NCBI GenBank assembly: GCA_015039365.1
Contig: WION01000364.1
Location: 1 to 52,994 of the forward strand
Length of the DNA: 52,994 bases
Reading direction: 5' to 3'
Source of the DNA: Amanita rubescens
Taxonomy: Eukaryota; Basidiomycota; Agaricomycetes; Agaricales; Amanitaceae
Shown here: in pieces, positions 21,741 to 32,666 of the stretch
Layout of the letters: each line of letters starts with the position of its first letter
Position numbering within the stretch: the stretch's first letter is position 1
Notes under the pieces: generated by a model
Databases searched by the model: none
The model's input: only the letters and a program-made list of their open reading frames with translations
What the model was told of the DNA's origin: nothing
Position numbers and translations under genes: made by a program

Positions 21741-24125
21741 TCAATCTGTATCCATGCCGCGCTTTCGCTTCACTCCCGGCTTCGCGCCAGGTCCCCAATT
21801 CCGGGGATTTTCTTGATACCTTACAAGTTTGACTTTGCCAGAGGCAGTGAGAGAGTTGGGGTGCCTTGTGAAATTGGCAATTGTCCTGCGTGATCGCTTA
21901 TAATCAGAACTACCAAAGGTAAATTCAGCACGTTTACCTCGGCTCAATCTCGAGCAGTCGTCGCGAAGGCGAGGTCTCAGACAACGCCTCCATCTTCACG
22001 GGGTTCAGATTAACCCAAGATCTGAAGATATCATGCACTTCGCGATGTGACGCGGTTGTTTTAAGAGAACCTGCACATGCATGTGAACGTGAGATCTTAC
22101 AACCGGCATTGAGAAGGGCCGAACTGTCCATTGATTAGTTTCGAGTGGGTCTGCCGTAGATTTTACTCACGCAATATCATCCAGTGAAGGTGTCCGACAA
22201 TGGAAGAGACTCGCCACTCTCGAAGTGGTGAAGTAAAACGGGTTTGGCAGTTCCTTGGACTACCTTTAGGTCAAGCAGTATACGTGACCAAGCTATTCCT
22301 TACCTCCTTCGCAACTGTGAGCATGCCCTTCATTCGGACAGCAGTACCGTAATTATTTTGATGGGCTTCCAAGTGCTCAAGAACTTTTTCGATGAAACTC
22401 GCGTCATGAATGGGTGCTGACCACATCGGTCCAGCAAGCTGGTCCTGGTAAAGAAGCGAGAATACCAAGACTATCTACACTCACATGCATGGTAGATTCA
22501 CATTCAGGGCATTTTTCGGGGACAGTTGGACCAGCTTGGATCTTGTAATGATGATTGACGTTGCCAGATGCTTCATGCACCTTCTCTACCACCCTTCCAA
22601 GTGGTTGTTCATGATAAGACTGACAAGAGGAACAGATATAATAAATGGAGGCTTTACTAGAGGGGTATTAAATCTTTAATATCCAAAGCCTTAAAGTGGC
22701 GTACGTCAATGCTTTCTTGACTTCGATTGCAGAAGACTGGACGCGAACGAATATTCTCACGTAAAAGTCGATGGAGAGAGAAAGTAAGGGCTCGATGTAG
22801 CGGCCATATCGTGATGCTACTGAGGAGATGGCCTGTAAAACGAGCCGAAGCGCCTTCTCAATTGTCAATCGTGTATATAGCTTTTCATAACGAGTGGGGG
22901 CTCACGGCTTCATGACAGTACTCTGCTTTGACGGATACTCCTCCGTAGTTGCGGAAGCTGGATCGTAGCTCAAACACTTCCCCAGACGAGCACAACGTTG
23001 CATCCATACCATTTCTCGGGAGAATTAGTTGTTGCAAGCACGGCCAAGTCAGTACAAGTAACGCATAGAAGACCTGTTTAAGGTTCGTTAGATGCGAAAG
23101 ATATTAAGAATCTACCATACCCCCATCACTGATACTCTGAATCGCGGCATCAAGAAAAGGTGCCGCGGTTCCATATGGGTCAAGATCCACAACGTCTACG
23201 CGACGTTTCTCTTCTCGGTGAGAGTACATCAAAGTACTTTTTAATTATGTTAGTAATCGTTGTTGTAGCAGGGTAAGATAGCTACCAACCAAGCATCGCC
23301 CTCGTGAACATGAACCTTCCCCAGTGACTCCCCACCGTTACTTGAAAAACCGTCTTCTGTGAGGAGGTCCAAGTTGTTCAATTCAACGTTGCGCTTGATA
23401 GCAGCCACGGCGGATGGAGAAAGGTCATTTGCAATGACGTATCTAAAACGACAGTAAATATGTCAAAGAATGACCATTTCCTTGAAAACGAACTTCACCA
23501 AAGGAATTTCCTTGGCATAGCGAATGGAGCGTAGGCCTGTAGCAGAGAAAGCCTCGAGAATAACAGACTTGCATGGCCGATACGACTGCTATGACCACAA
23601 ACAAATGAGGCAATAATGCTTGGACTAGTATAAACGAAAATATACCTCAGTTGCTAATTCAGCAGAATCGACGTGAGACTCGGGGACATCTCCGGTCGAT
23701 ACGACTGATGGACCAGCAATTCCATGGGGATCCGTAGGCTGCCCGTTATCCGCTAACAACTATTTCAGCTTTACGGGGGAGAGCAAGAACGGGAACTTAC
23801 ATTTGAGGCGTTTCCTCGAGTGAGTTTTCTTCTCTTTCGATCGCAACCAATTTGCCTCTTTGACCCTGTTTCTCTCCTCGCTCCATACTCTAATAGCTGC
23901 AACGCTGAGATCCCTGTTGAACTCCTGCACGGGATTCAAAAATGTTTCTCTCGGATCAAGTAGAATTTTCGTTGTGTTTTCGACGTGAAGTGAAAGACCA
24001 TCAGGAATGATTGTATCAGTGGATTCTGTAGCCATCCCTGCCTTGAAGAGTAGATGAAGAGTTGTTGAAAAGCACGGAGGTGGTGGCCTGCAGAAATGTC
24101 GTAGTCGGAAGACGCAAAGCCCCAT
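21741..24125 (-). CDS. TRM1: tRNA (guanine26-N2)-dimethyltransferase Trm1
   Basis: About thirteen exons. Family landmarks in order are '[20 protein letters not shown]' in exon 1, '[20 protein letters not shown]' (SAM site region), '[20 protein letters not shown]', '[20 protein letters not shown]' (catalytic DPYG), '[15 protein letters not shown]', '[20 protein letters not shown]', the zinc-ligand pairs 'CSSC' and 'CPEC', then '[13 protein letters not shown]', '[16 protein letters not shown]', '[15 protein letters not shown]' and the C-terminal '[14 protein letters not shown]'. Trm1 dimethylates G26 of cytosolic and mitochondrial tRNAs. There are two in-frame starts. The ATG at 24125 adds a 30-residue, Arg/Ser-containing, acid-free leader, and the ATG at 24035 begins '[13 protein letters not shown]'. 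Yeast Trm1 uses alternative starts for mitochondrial and nuclear forms, so both may be used here. Confidence 0.92.
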
Positions 24126-24322
24126 AAACTTAACGGCATCAAAGCGTGCCTCTCGTACATTTAGTAATTGACCCTGGAGACTAGATATCTAAATACTGAA
24201 GAACGATAAAGATATTAACATTCCCTCAAGGAAGGGGGTACTCGGTCGTCTATCCAAAAGTATTACTGATATGAGTCATCCAAATCTAAGCGACTGTTTC
24301 TCCAGATACAACCTAACTCTGC

Positions 24323-24710
24323 TTAACCAAAAGTCGAATCGTACAGGTTGAAATTTACCTTCTTGCCCGTCTTCTTGATCTTTTCCAAGACATCTTCGTA
24401 GGGCATCGTACCTGTGACGGTTACCTTCTGCTCTTCGAGCGAAACGTCAAACTCGGTTACACCTGTAGACGTATCAGATAAACTGTTAATGGTAAGCCGC
24501 AAACGCCCTGACCGCCTTCGGTCTTTGCTTTCTCGAGGACACGGGTGACGGCGCCGGAGCAGCCCGAGCACGTCATCTGTTAAAATGAGAGATCGTCGGT
24601 GAGATATTCGAACATTTCTTACAGTAACGTCGAATTTGTAAGTATGGACGGTCTTATTCAATTAGTGAGGTGTGAAGCTCATCTGAAGGAGGATGAATAC
24701 TGACAGACAT
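24323..24710 (-). CDS. ATX1: Atx1-type cytosolic copper chaperone
   Basis: A small four-exon gene of about 75 codons. The start at 24710 gives a first coding exon of only two codons (ATG TCT) before the GT donor. The next exon reads 'TVHTYKFDVT', then 'MTCSGCSGAVTRVLEKAKTE' with the copper-binding M-x-C-x-x-C motif, then 'VTEFDVSLEEQKVTVTGTMP' and 'YEDVLEKIKKTGKK'. This is a single beta-alpha-beta-beta-alpha-beta HMA domain. Atx1 carries Cu(I) to the Ccc2-type ATPase of the secretory pathway. The coding frame is disrupted if any of the three introns is left in. A TATA-like box lies about 55 bp upstream of the start. It lies between the convergently oriented neighbours' spacer and the permease gene, all on the minus strand. 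Confidence 0.88.
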
Positions 24711-24762
24711 GTTAGTGGTAGAGGATTGCGAATGCTAGGGGCTGTGCGATTGCGATATTGAC

Positions 24763-24770
24763 TATATATA
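24763..24770 (-). promoter_or_regulatory. TATA-like box upstream of ATX1
   Basis: The run 'tatatata' sits 53-60 bp upstream of the ATX1 start codon, between that gene and the 3' end of the permease gene. Position and sequence fit a core promoter TATA element, but no transcript start is known. Confidence 0.4.
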
Positions 24771-24833
24771 CGGGGCTGTCTGACTGATGCAAGATTAGAT
24801 GGGTATATAGTATATCGGATATGGTGGGCGTCG

Positions 24834-27332
24834 TCATTCCGCTCTTCTGTTCTCTACCATTTCAACTGCTTCGTCCCCGTCTGTTGCGACGGCCTCCCAT
24901 CCCTCCGCAGCCGGGGATCGACCGATTAGTCTCAGCAGATACGATCGACAGAGTGCTGAACAATTACATCAGACATATCACGCACGTAGCACAATTCTTG
25001 CACTCACATATTATACGTGGTCTTGAACTTTCATGAGTCTGTGTCATATAGTAGACAGGTACGCCTGCTAGGATGAAGCCTGCCATCGAGGTGTGAGCAA
25101 ACACATGACGGTAACCGACAGCATGCATAGTACCTAAAACTGCGAGGGCTTCCAAAGGCGCAGCAATGATTGGCATGCATAAAAGGAATAGAGCGACCTA
25201 TTTGTCACTTTTAGACGATGCAGATGACTCTATAACCGATGAACGTACAGCGCAGAATAGTAATGGCGTTATTATCCAGGTCTTGTAAGGTCTTTGGAGC
25301 ATTAAAAGGGTATTCCTAGAAGTACCAGTATTCATACCTTTCAAGCATTGGTTCTCTCACACGAAGTATGACCAATCCCAGGACCTAAGGATCCTTTAAC
25401 ACGATCACGATTAGGCGCTGTAAGTAAAGTTCACCGTTAAGAAGTAGAACGCCCAGCATACGACCACAGAGAAGTTAATCAGCGACCTGAATCCACCTCC
25501 TATAACTATAAAAGTGATTGTGATGGCAGCCTGGAGTAGCGCTGCATTAAGGGGAGTTTTTCGTGTTGGGTGCAAGCGCCCAAATAGGGAAGGGATGTAT
25601 CTTTCCCGCCCTGCGGCGTATATAAGACGACATTGGGTATAAAATGAGCCTTTTGAATAACATGGATTGATACACTGAGCAAATTTCCATCCAACGTATG
25701 ACATACCATTCAGTGCACCAAAGCAAGAGAATGCCACCATAAAAGCAAAGACAGAACCACCAATGGGGCCCCAAATTGCGCGTCCAAAATCCATCGCTAC
25801 TGTATTACTCCGCCCTACCGTTTCCTGGGTGAACAATTATAAATGCTATCCCCGTAGTTTTGTAAAAGTTAACGGTTACCTTGTCAAGAACTACAAAGTA
25901 TGACACATTCGCCATTAGGAAAAGCAACTGCACCTAGTTCAGCTCGGAGGATGATTTTAAAGTCAAGACGTACTGTGACAACAAACATACTAGAGTGTAT
26001 GGCACGAGGTATGTTTTTCTCTGGGCGTTGCATCTCCCCGCCTACGTAATTAGCTTGGTCCCACCCATCGAAAGCCCAGAGACCCGAATAGAAAGCGAGG
26101 GAATATGAGGCAGGACTGGAGGTAGAACCTTCGAACCACGACTCCTTGAATGACGAGGACGCTTTGCCACGAACAAGTTGTATCAGCCCCAACACTGTGA
26201 TCATAATCTGTTTAACTGTCAGATCAACCGACGATATCAGGAACAGCCACGTACTAAGGCAGCGATCTGCAACGCGACGGATATTCAGTCAATGCATCTA
26301 GGTCCGACGTTATCGAGAGCTTACCTTTACTGTTGTAAACACGACTGCAGTATGAGTCCCTAACTTCTGTGTCCCAACACAAAGGCAGGTTACGAGGACT
26401 ACTGCCGCAATTGCAGCAAGTTTGATTGCCCACTGCGGAATACCGTCTGGCGATACCTCTGCCCGAGTAATGTGCCAGAAAAGCCTATTTAAATATTCTC
26501 CAAAAATGAGTGCTATTACAGCATTGCCACCTGGTGCGATGCTCAGCGTTGGTCCAAGTCTGTGTTTGGCAACGTACCAGGTTTTAGTGCTATGATGGCC
26601 GTCCAAGCAAACAAGTATGAAATAAGAGGACCATATGCATAGGAAAGGTAAGCCTGGGCCCCGCCATTCTGTGGTATAGCAGAGCCCAGCTCGGCAAAAC
26701 TACTGGCACCGGTCCAGGCCAATATGCCAGAAATTAGCCATACCATGAGACTGGCACCAACACTTTGGGTATTCGCAACTACTATACCAGGTGAAGAGCT
26801 GGTAGCAATAAGCCATCAGGCAAACAATCTGGTTGTGGCTGCACTAACAAAATTCCTGATCCAATCTTTGCAATCGTGCTAAGCGCGTATTTGAAGAGAC
26901 CGAAGATATTTTTTCATACCTGTGATCCTACAATAAGGGCAATTCCTTTATACGCGGCATGAGTGCATTATGCTAGAAGCTGGATATATAGACAGACCAT
27001 TTATTAATGTTACACTTTTGTCGGTATTTTCACCGCGTACAATATCCGGTTCGGTCAAGCTAGTACTGAGAGGAAGCTAACGGCATATTTGATTGGTGCA
27101 AGCGTGGCGGTTCTGATCGAAGGAAGCTTACGAGGTCCCTCTGGAATTCGAAACCAGTGATAGAATACGAACGGGCACTTTGAAAACGCGTGTTTTGAGT
27201 ATATACAGAATATGTAGCGAGATATTATGGTTACCGTGCGTATCTAGAAGTGCTGGCCATGGGACCATCTGAAATCTCGAGAGCTCTAAGGGAATCATCT
27301 GAATCTGTGGAGAGTCGAGCGGGTGTGGTCAT
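24834..27332 (-). CDS. LAT-family (L-type / Mup1-like) amino acid permease
   Basis: Many short exons encode about 550 residues with roughly twelve membrane helices. The start at 27332 begins 'MTTPARLSTDSDDSLRALE', then 'SYSITGFEFQRDLLPLSTSL'. The transport core follows: 'IGSGI' and 'FSSPGIVVANTQSVGASL', 'GILAWTGASSFAELGSAIPQ' and 'NGGAQAYLSYAYGPLISYLF' (TM1-3 of APC transporters), 'PGGNAVIALIFGEYLNRLFW', 'FYSGLWAFDGWDQANYVGGE' then 'MQRPEKNIPRAIHSSM' (TM6 region), 'AAGRERYIPSLFGRLHPTRK', and a C-terminal cytosolic tail with 'GWEAVATDGDEAVEM'. Fungal members are plasma-membrane permeases, including the high-affinity methionine type. The exact substrate cannot be told. The short exon at about 26940-26920 and its borders are less certain. 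The neighbouring minus-strand gene ends only 41 bp upstream. Confidence 0.85.
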
Positions 27333-27373
27333 AGAAGTCGGAGAAAGAGTAGAAGCGTGTGAGTTTGATTCTA

Positions 27374-28082
27374 CTAGTCGATTGTACTGAGAGGTTCTAC
27401 GACAAATCCTCCAACGCCTCCCAAAAAGTCAAGCGAGCCAGAGAAAAGCTCATCGAACTTATCCTGCAGTCCAAGTCTCTTCAGCCTACTCTCCACGTCG
27501 TCCCCTTCATCCCCCCTTCCCCCATCTAACCACTCCTCTAGTTCCGCCATTGCGCTTACAAGAAGACTACGAAGCCGCGTTATTTCTGTTTGGTTCATCG
27601 GCGTAGACTTCACTCCAGCTGCTGCATCGTCTGCCTCAATTAAGAGATCCACCCCCTCCCCATTATCCGCATCCCATACCTGAGATTGCAGAACCACCAA
27701 CCATGCTTGATCCAAGTCATCTAACCAGCTCACTGCATCCGCAAGTGCAGATGTCGTAGGAGCATAGCCAGCGATAGAGTTCAGCACTTCATTGGTCAGT
27801 CGAAGCAGGAAGGCAGTTCGAAGTGACGTCGAGGGATCAATGGGTGGGATTTGAAGAATTAGAACAAGAATCTTGCTCGCTACCGCAAGATAGTTGCTAA
27901 GTGTAGAAAAGGTCGAGTTGGGTTCTGAGCTGTATATAACAACCTGTCAATGTAGTGTCATCCGCGAAATGGTCTGCTGACCGCTTCTTAAACCCCCGTG
28001 TTAACTCCAAGAATCTCTCATCTAGGTGATCTACTAGTCTCCGTTCTTGTGCAGGTGACAATGCTTTCGGACGTTCAAACAT
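27374..28082 (-). CDS. Conserved hypothetical alpha-helical protein
   Basis: Two exons encode about 210 residues. Exon 1 starts at 28082 with 'MFERPKALSPAQERRLVDHL' and ends after 'FADDTTLTG'. A roughly 70 bp intron is removed, and exon 2 continues 'ASKILVLILQIPPIDPSTS' then 'LRTAFLLRLTNEVLNSIAGY', 'DAVSWLDDLDQAWLVVLQ' and an acidic C-terminus ending '...VVEPLSTID'. The Leu-rich, evenly spaced hydrophobics suggest a helical bundle with no membrane segment or catalytic motif. I think similar proteins occur in other Agaricomycetes, but I cannot name a function. It is packed between the permease (41 bp) and MTR3 (56 bp), all on one strand. Confidence 0.6.
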
Positions 28083-28138
28083 GGTTGTGACGATTGCTTA
28101 TACAGGTGGAACAAGTCAAGCCAAACAGACGCTCATAA

Positions 28139-29152
28139 TCATGCACTATCCCGCAATGCCTGAGCAACAACTCCATGTATATCTGTACACCGTGACTGAC
28201 ACTGATCCATGCACTGGGAATGTTAGACGCAAAGATCGCACGAAAATCTGGTCAACATACTTGGAAACTCTCTTTCATGGTCGTCGAGCCGGTCTGCCAT
28301 ATGCTTGTGATGGTTCCGAGTGCAGGTAGACATGCTAATACCAGAGAACCTATCGACAACTGCGTTTCGGCTTCTGTCAGATCAAGCCAAACTTCGCCAC
28401 CGACTATGGCCTATTAAAGGTGTAAACTCTTGTTCCCTATCGAAGAATATACTTCATACCGCGGAGCACGACGTAACAAGGCCGATCATCTCTATCCCTG
28501 CATCGGCCAATGCGGTACTCGCAGCAGTAGTGGCCGCCGCAATGCAGGCATCAATACCGTCAGCTTCAACGACGGTTATGAACACGTCGATGGTAGATTT
28601 TGGCAGTAGTTCAAGACGGACAGCAGGTACAAGTGCTTGATAAATGGCCAAAGAAAGAGACCGATCTTCTGCATCCTGTATACTGTGATTTATCAAATGA
28701 AGTTCCGTCGGTGATGCTAATTACATACACGGAGTGGTGCTCGTCTTTGATGGCATGAGAATGGTGCAAACTTGACTTCTACGTTCAATTTGCCTTTTTC
28801 ATGATATGCGACATTTTTTGATTGGCGTGGCCCATATCTAAGGACGATGAAGCTCGTGTATTCACGGGTAGACGATCGATCACCAACACTGCACATGCAA
28901 TCTTAGTCCGCTCAGTTTCAATATAAGCAGAGCCATTGGCCTGATTTATGAGACCTGGTTGAAGGACTAATCTCTTTGCTATAATCAACAGATGAGACGT
29001 TAAAACCCTGACGTACAGATTGGCCGCACATCTCCAGCATTTCGTCCTTGTCGAACGTCCCCGCGACTTTCCTTTTCATCCGGAGCAAATAATGGAGGGC
29101 TACTGTCCTCGGGCCCAGTTATTCTTCGTCTGTCGGAACCAGCCTGAGCCAT
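28139..29152 (-). CDS. MTR3: RNA exosome ring subunit Mtr3 (RNase PH-like)
   Basis: Six exons. The start at 29152 gives 'MAQAGSDRRRITGPEDSSPP' and 'LFAPDEKESRGDVRQGRNAG', then 'LQPGLINQANGSAYIETERT' followed by 'KIACAVYGPRQSKN', 'KGKLNVEVKFAPFSC', 'DAEDRSLSLAIYQALVPAVR' then 'LELLPKSTIDVFITVVEADG', 'STALADAGIEMIGLVTSCSA' and the last exon block 'VGGEVWLDLTEAETQLSIGS' then 'LACLPALGTITSIWQTG'. This is the RNase PH fold of the eukaryotic exosome core, closest to Mtr3/EXOSC6; Rrp41 or Rrp46 are less likely because of the N-terminal DRRRI-GPED block. The subunit is structural and helps form the ring that threads RNA to Rrp44/Rrp6. In-frame ATGs lie upstream (29203, 29230) but would overlap the divergent gene's promoter. 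Confidence 0.85.
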
Positions 29153-29214
29153 GGCGAAATGCAAGGGTTTTTTTAAAGTCCGTCCGCGTGACCCAGGCAG
29201 CATGACCGTCCGCA

Positions 29215-30452
29215 ATGATGAAACTCTCATTCTCCCTCAACGCCAAACCAAAAGCACCCCAACAAGCACCTCCCCTCAAGCGTCCAGCAGCATTTGGAGA
29301 GGGAGATGAAGACGATGCAGTCGACGCAGCACCTACATCAACCAATGCGAGCATCAGCGTTACGGCAAACAAAAAGTTACTGGCGCAGAATGTTGAGACG
29401 ACGAAAGCCATGAAGAAACGGATGGACGCTGAAAAGAAAGTTGATCCATCAGTGTACGAATATGACGAGCTTTATGATCAGATGCAGGAGATCAAACAGC
29501 GACAGAAAGAAGCCAAGCAACTCGATGCAAAGGAACGGAAGGTGCGCTGTTTATGGTTCATCTACGGTCAACTTTCTAAAGTCATAGTGCAGCCAAAATA
29601 TATAAATGGCTTGCTGACCGCAGCTGCGACACGAAGGCTAGATCATCTTCGTGCAGAAGAGAAGATGATGCAACTGGAACGAGAAGCTGAAGGAGACATG
29701 TACAAAGACAAAGAAGAGTTCGTGACACAGGCGTATAAAGATCAAATGGCGGAAGTAAGAAGGGCAGAGGAAGAAGAAAGAATGAGGGAAGGTACGTCGA
29801 ATCACCACTTTATGAACTAGGGACTGAGTCAAAGTACTCAGAGCAACAGAAAAAGAAAGACGGTCCATCAAGTGGCCTCGCATTCTTTTACCGTAAAATG
29901 CTGGAGGAATCCGAACAGGACCACGAGGCAACGGTAGCTGCTACTCAGAAACGTATAATTGGACCCCAAGGCCCTACGCCGAACTTGACTATCACCAAAC
30001 CAGCCGACTACGTAGCGATGTCCGACCTTGAACTTGCAAAACTCGCCAAAGAACAAGGCAAAGAAGTTGAGCTGAATGACGATAACCAAATCGTCGATAA
30101 GCGCGAATTATTGTCAGCCGGACTGAATTTATCCCTGCCGAATACTCGGCGGCTGGGCCTTGATACTCATTCGGGAAAAACGAGCGAGGATAAGCCAGTC
30201 GAATCTCACAGAGCAGTCGGAACAGCCGCTACTAGACGAGAAATTAATGAAAGACGCGTGCGAGAGATACAAAAACAGATGAAGGAAGAACAGGAACGTA
30301 TTTTGCAAGAAAAAGAGCGCGCACAGGACGAAGCCATGCAGCGAATCGTAGCGCGACGGAATGATGAATCTTCTGTGCAGAATGCCCGAGAACGTTATTT
30401 GCAGAGGAAACGTCAACGGGTGATAGAAGAGAGTACCGGGGAAGAAAGTTAA
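29215..30452 (+). CDS. NSRP1: NSRP1-like nuclear speckle splicing regulatory protein (DUF2040)
   Basis: Three exons encode about 360 residues. The start at 29215 begins 'MMKLSFSLNAKPKAPQQAPP'. The conserved N-terminal core 'DPSVYEYDELYDQMQEIKQR' is followed by 'PKYINGLLTAAATRRLDHLR' after an intron (about 29540-29595), then 'AEEKMMQLEREAEGDMYKD' and 'KEEFVTQAYKDQMAEVRRAE'. That is the DUF2040/CCDC55 domain. After a second intron, 'GLAFFYRKMLEES' and a charged coiled-coil C-terminus follow. In animals NSRP1 localises to nuclear speckles and affects alternative splicing; the fungal role is inferred only. It is head-to-head with MTR3, with 62 bp between start codons, so two RNA-processing genes share one short promoter. 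Confidence 0.82.
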
Positions 30453-30545
30453 TGTATGGTCCATTTATTGTATAGAATAGCACAAGTATGTCATTAATGC
30501 CACCCCCCGTATACCCGTATATTGCCAATATCTCAGTCGTACAAG

Positions 30546-31704
30546 TCATAGCGCTTCCACGCCGCCCTTTTGGAAAGCGGGTGCAAACATATTTATGAAG
30601 GAATCTAAAACAGATGAGGCACTTGGCCGCCTCTCAGGTATTTCTTGCAGCATTAGTTTCACGAGTTGCGTCATTTGCAGAGGGGCAAATCCTGTCGCCT
30701 GGATTTTTATTCATAAATTTCTGTATCGCTATACCTGACGAATCTGATCTCACCTTGCAAGCACGAAAGATTAGTATTCCTAATGCCCAAATATCCACTT
30801 TGTATGGATCACAACGACCTTCTCGTTCGCATTCAGGAGGGACCTCCGTACCACGATAGTAGTTATACAGAACTGGTTGTTCGGTGCCAATAAATCGGTG
30901 GCTTGACTCGTAATCGATATATGCATAGTGACCATTGTAATCCGTGAGTATATTATGCGCTGAAATGTCGAGATGGACAATATGATTCTTGTGCAGGAAA
31001 GCGACGTGCTGAGAATGATTCTGATCAGCAACGATAATTTAGCAAAGTCATCAAACGCACTTCAATGCATTGCCTTATTGCAGAGAGAAATGATACGAAA
31101 CATGATGCATCGTTCAAAACGAGTTGTGAAGACCATTGCTCCATAACAATGAAAGCCAGGCCATCCCCTGTTGCTGCAATCAAGTCTAGGATAGCTAGTG
31201 CCCATCGGCTGGTAAGCGCGGGTTCGTAATAGAGAAAAAAAAGACAAACGTATGGTATGGTTCATAGGATCATTTCGTAGCGGTGGAGACGAAAGAATAC
31301 GGATCACATCATATTCGCGGCTGCAGAGGTGTACGGCTTTAATGACCACCTTTTTCCCGTCGGCTAGTCGGGTACCTCGAAACAAGGAATCTGGCTTGCA
31401 TCGGCCTCGTTGTAAGTACCCAAAAACATCTCATATTTCAATTTGTACACACCAGGCCATAATCGGGACACAAAGCGTCGTCGTCGGTGCTAGCACATCC
31501 TGGCAGATTAGCTGGCAGACCTCTGCTGTTGTAGTATTCCTTGACATGACGAACGGTCTCCAATTGGATGCCACGCCGTTCGAACAGACTGAGGAATGAT
31601 GGCCAATGGGGTTTTACACGGCAATTTACTTCATCGTCATCGAATGAAGAATCAGAAGAGTAGTCAGATTCCAGGTCGTTATCCGAGTCCCAAGGGCTTG
31701 ACAT
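30546..31704 (-). CDS. Basidiomycete kinase-like protein with atypical catalytic motifs
   Basis: Several exons encode about 310 residues. The start at 31704 gives an acidic Ser/Asp N-terminus (MSSPWDSDNDLESDYSSDSS) and a basic-helix region 'LETVRHVKEYYNSRGLPANL'. The kinase fold follows: 'DSLFRGTRLADGKKVVIKAV' (Lys retained), 'SREYDVIRILSSPPLRND' (Glu in alphaC), 'DGLAFIVMEQW' hinge, and catalytic loop 'NHIVHLDISAHNIL', where HLD replaces HRD and Ser replaces the usual Lys but Asp and Asn remain. Then come 'AYIDYESS', where DYE stands for DFG, 'YRGTEVPPE' in place of APE, 'DIWALGILIFRACK', and the C-terminal 'LMLQEIPERRPSASSVLD'. Activity cannot be assumed. It belongs to a lineage-expanded kinase-like group in Agaricomycetes whose roles are unknown. 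Confidence 0.75.
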
Positions 31705-31911
31705 GTTTTGAATCCGAAGGTGAAGCAGAAAGGAAGGAAGAACCTCGCTGAGACATGGTTCTTTTATGAGGATCCGATACGCGGGGTGGTGGTCAAGTAT
31801 AACCTGGTAAGCTTAGGAAAAAGTAACCTTTGAAGGTAATGACAATCCGGAATCAATTTCCAAATCTGGTGATCCGTGTGAACTTTCGACCATCTTCGTC
31901 TCTCGTTCAAT

Positions 31912-32526
31912 ATGGAGGACGGAACAAAATCCAAGAAGACTGTCTTTGTCGGTGGGATACCAGAAGAGGCTGACGAAGCAGTTTTATACGAACACTTTTC
32001 TGCTTTTGGTACGCTCGGTGTCTTTTGTGAATTCCTTGTGTGACCGAACAACAATAGGGGACATTATCGAAGTCCAGTTGCCATCCGCTGCCATCAATCC
32101 GAATCAACAACCGTCAGATGTTAAGCATCGTGGCTTTGGTTTTGTTACCTATGCATCACCTGCAGACGCGCAAGATGCAATTGACAATATGGATCTGAAC
32201 GAGTTGCAGGGTAAGGTCATCAAGGTTAATCTTGCAAGGCCTATGAAGGGACCTATTCAACCACAGGGGAACAGAGCTGGTAAGTGCTCCATTTATTTCT
32301 CGTTAGTTGAGCACCGATTGGGACTAGTTTGGGACTCGGAGGAGTGGTTGAGAGAGTACGCCAAACCGTTGGCCGAAAGTGGAGGTATGTGTTTTGGCTT
32401 GGGAAAGACATAGCGCTAAGTTGCTTGGAAGGCGTTCAAGGACGAAACGCAAAGCGGACCAATGGTGAACCTGAGGAGGAAACAACAGCAGACGCCAACG
32501 AAGCCGAACCAATGGATGAACAGTAA
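31912..32526 (+). CDS. Single-RRM RNA-binding protein (cyclophilin E-like RRM)
   Basis: Four exons encode about 165 residues. The start at 31912 gives 'MEDGTKSKKTVFVGGIPEEA', with the RNP2 motif 'VFVGGI'. After a 51 bp intron come 'GDIIEVQLPS', then 'HRGFGFVTYASPADAQDAID' with RNP1 'RGFGFVTY', and 'LQGKVIKVNLARP'. A short Trp/Glu-rich segment ('LVWDSEEWLREYAKPLAESG') and an acidic tail ending 'EAEPMDEQ' follow. The RRM closely resembles that of cyclophilin E (PPIE), a spliceosome-associated protein, but there is no prolyl isomerase domain in this window. So this is the RRM half alone, which is how many fungi encode it. It is divergent from the kinase-like gene, with 207 bp between starts. Confidence 0.82.
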
Positions 32527-32666
32527 TCTAACATTACCGGCTGCGAAAAAGGGTACACCAGGGATCGACATGGACGAATTCTTGATGACACTCACGAGGA
32601 CGCCAGAGGTTGCAAAGGGCTTCTACTACAGTATCACATAATGTATTTAGTATAACCATGATCCAT

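Noticed and set aside
31252..31599. 115-codon plus-strand frame opposite the kinase-like gene
   Set aside because: Antisense shadow; the minus strand carries the kinase motifs and splice sites.
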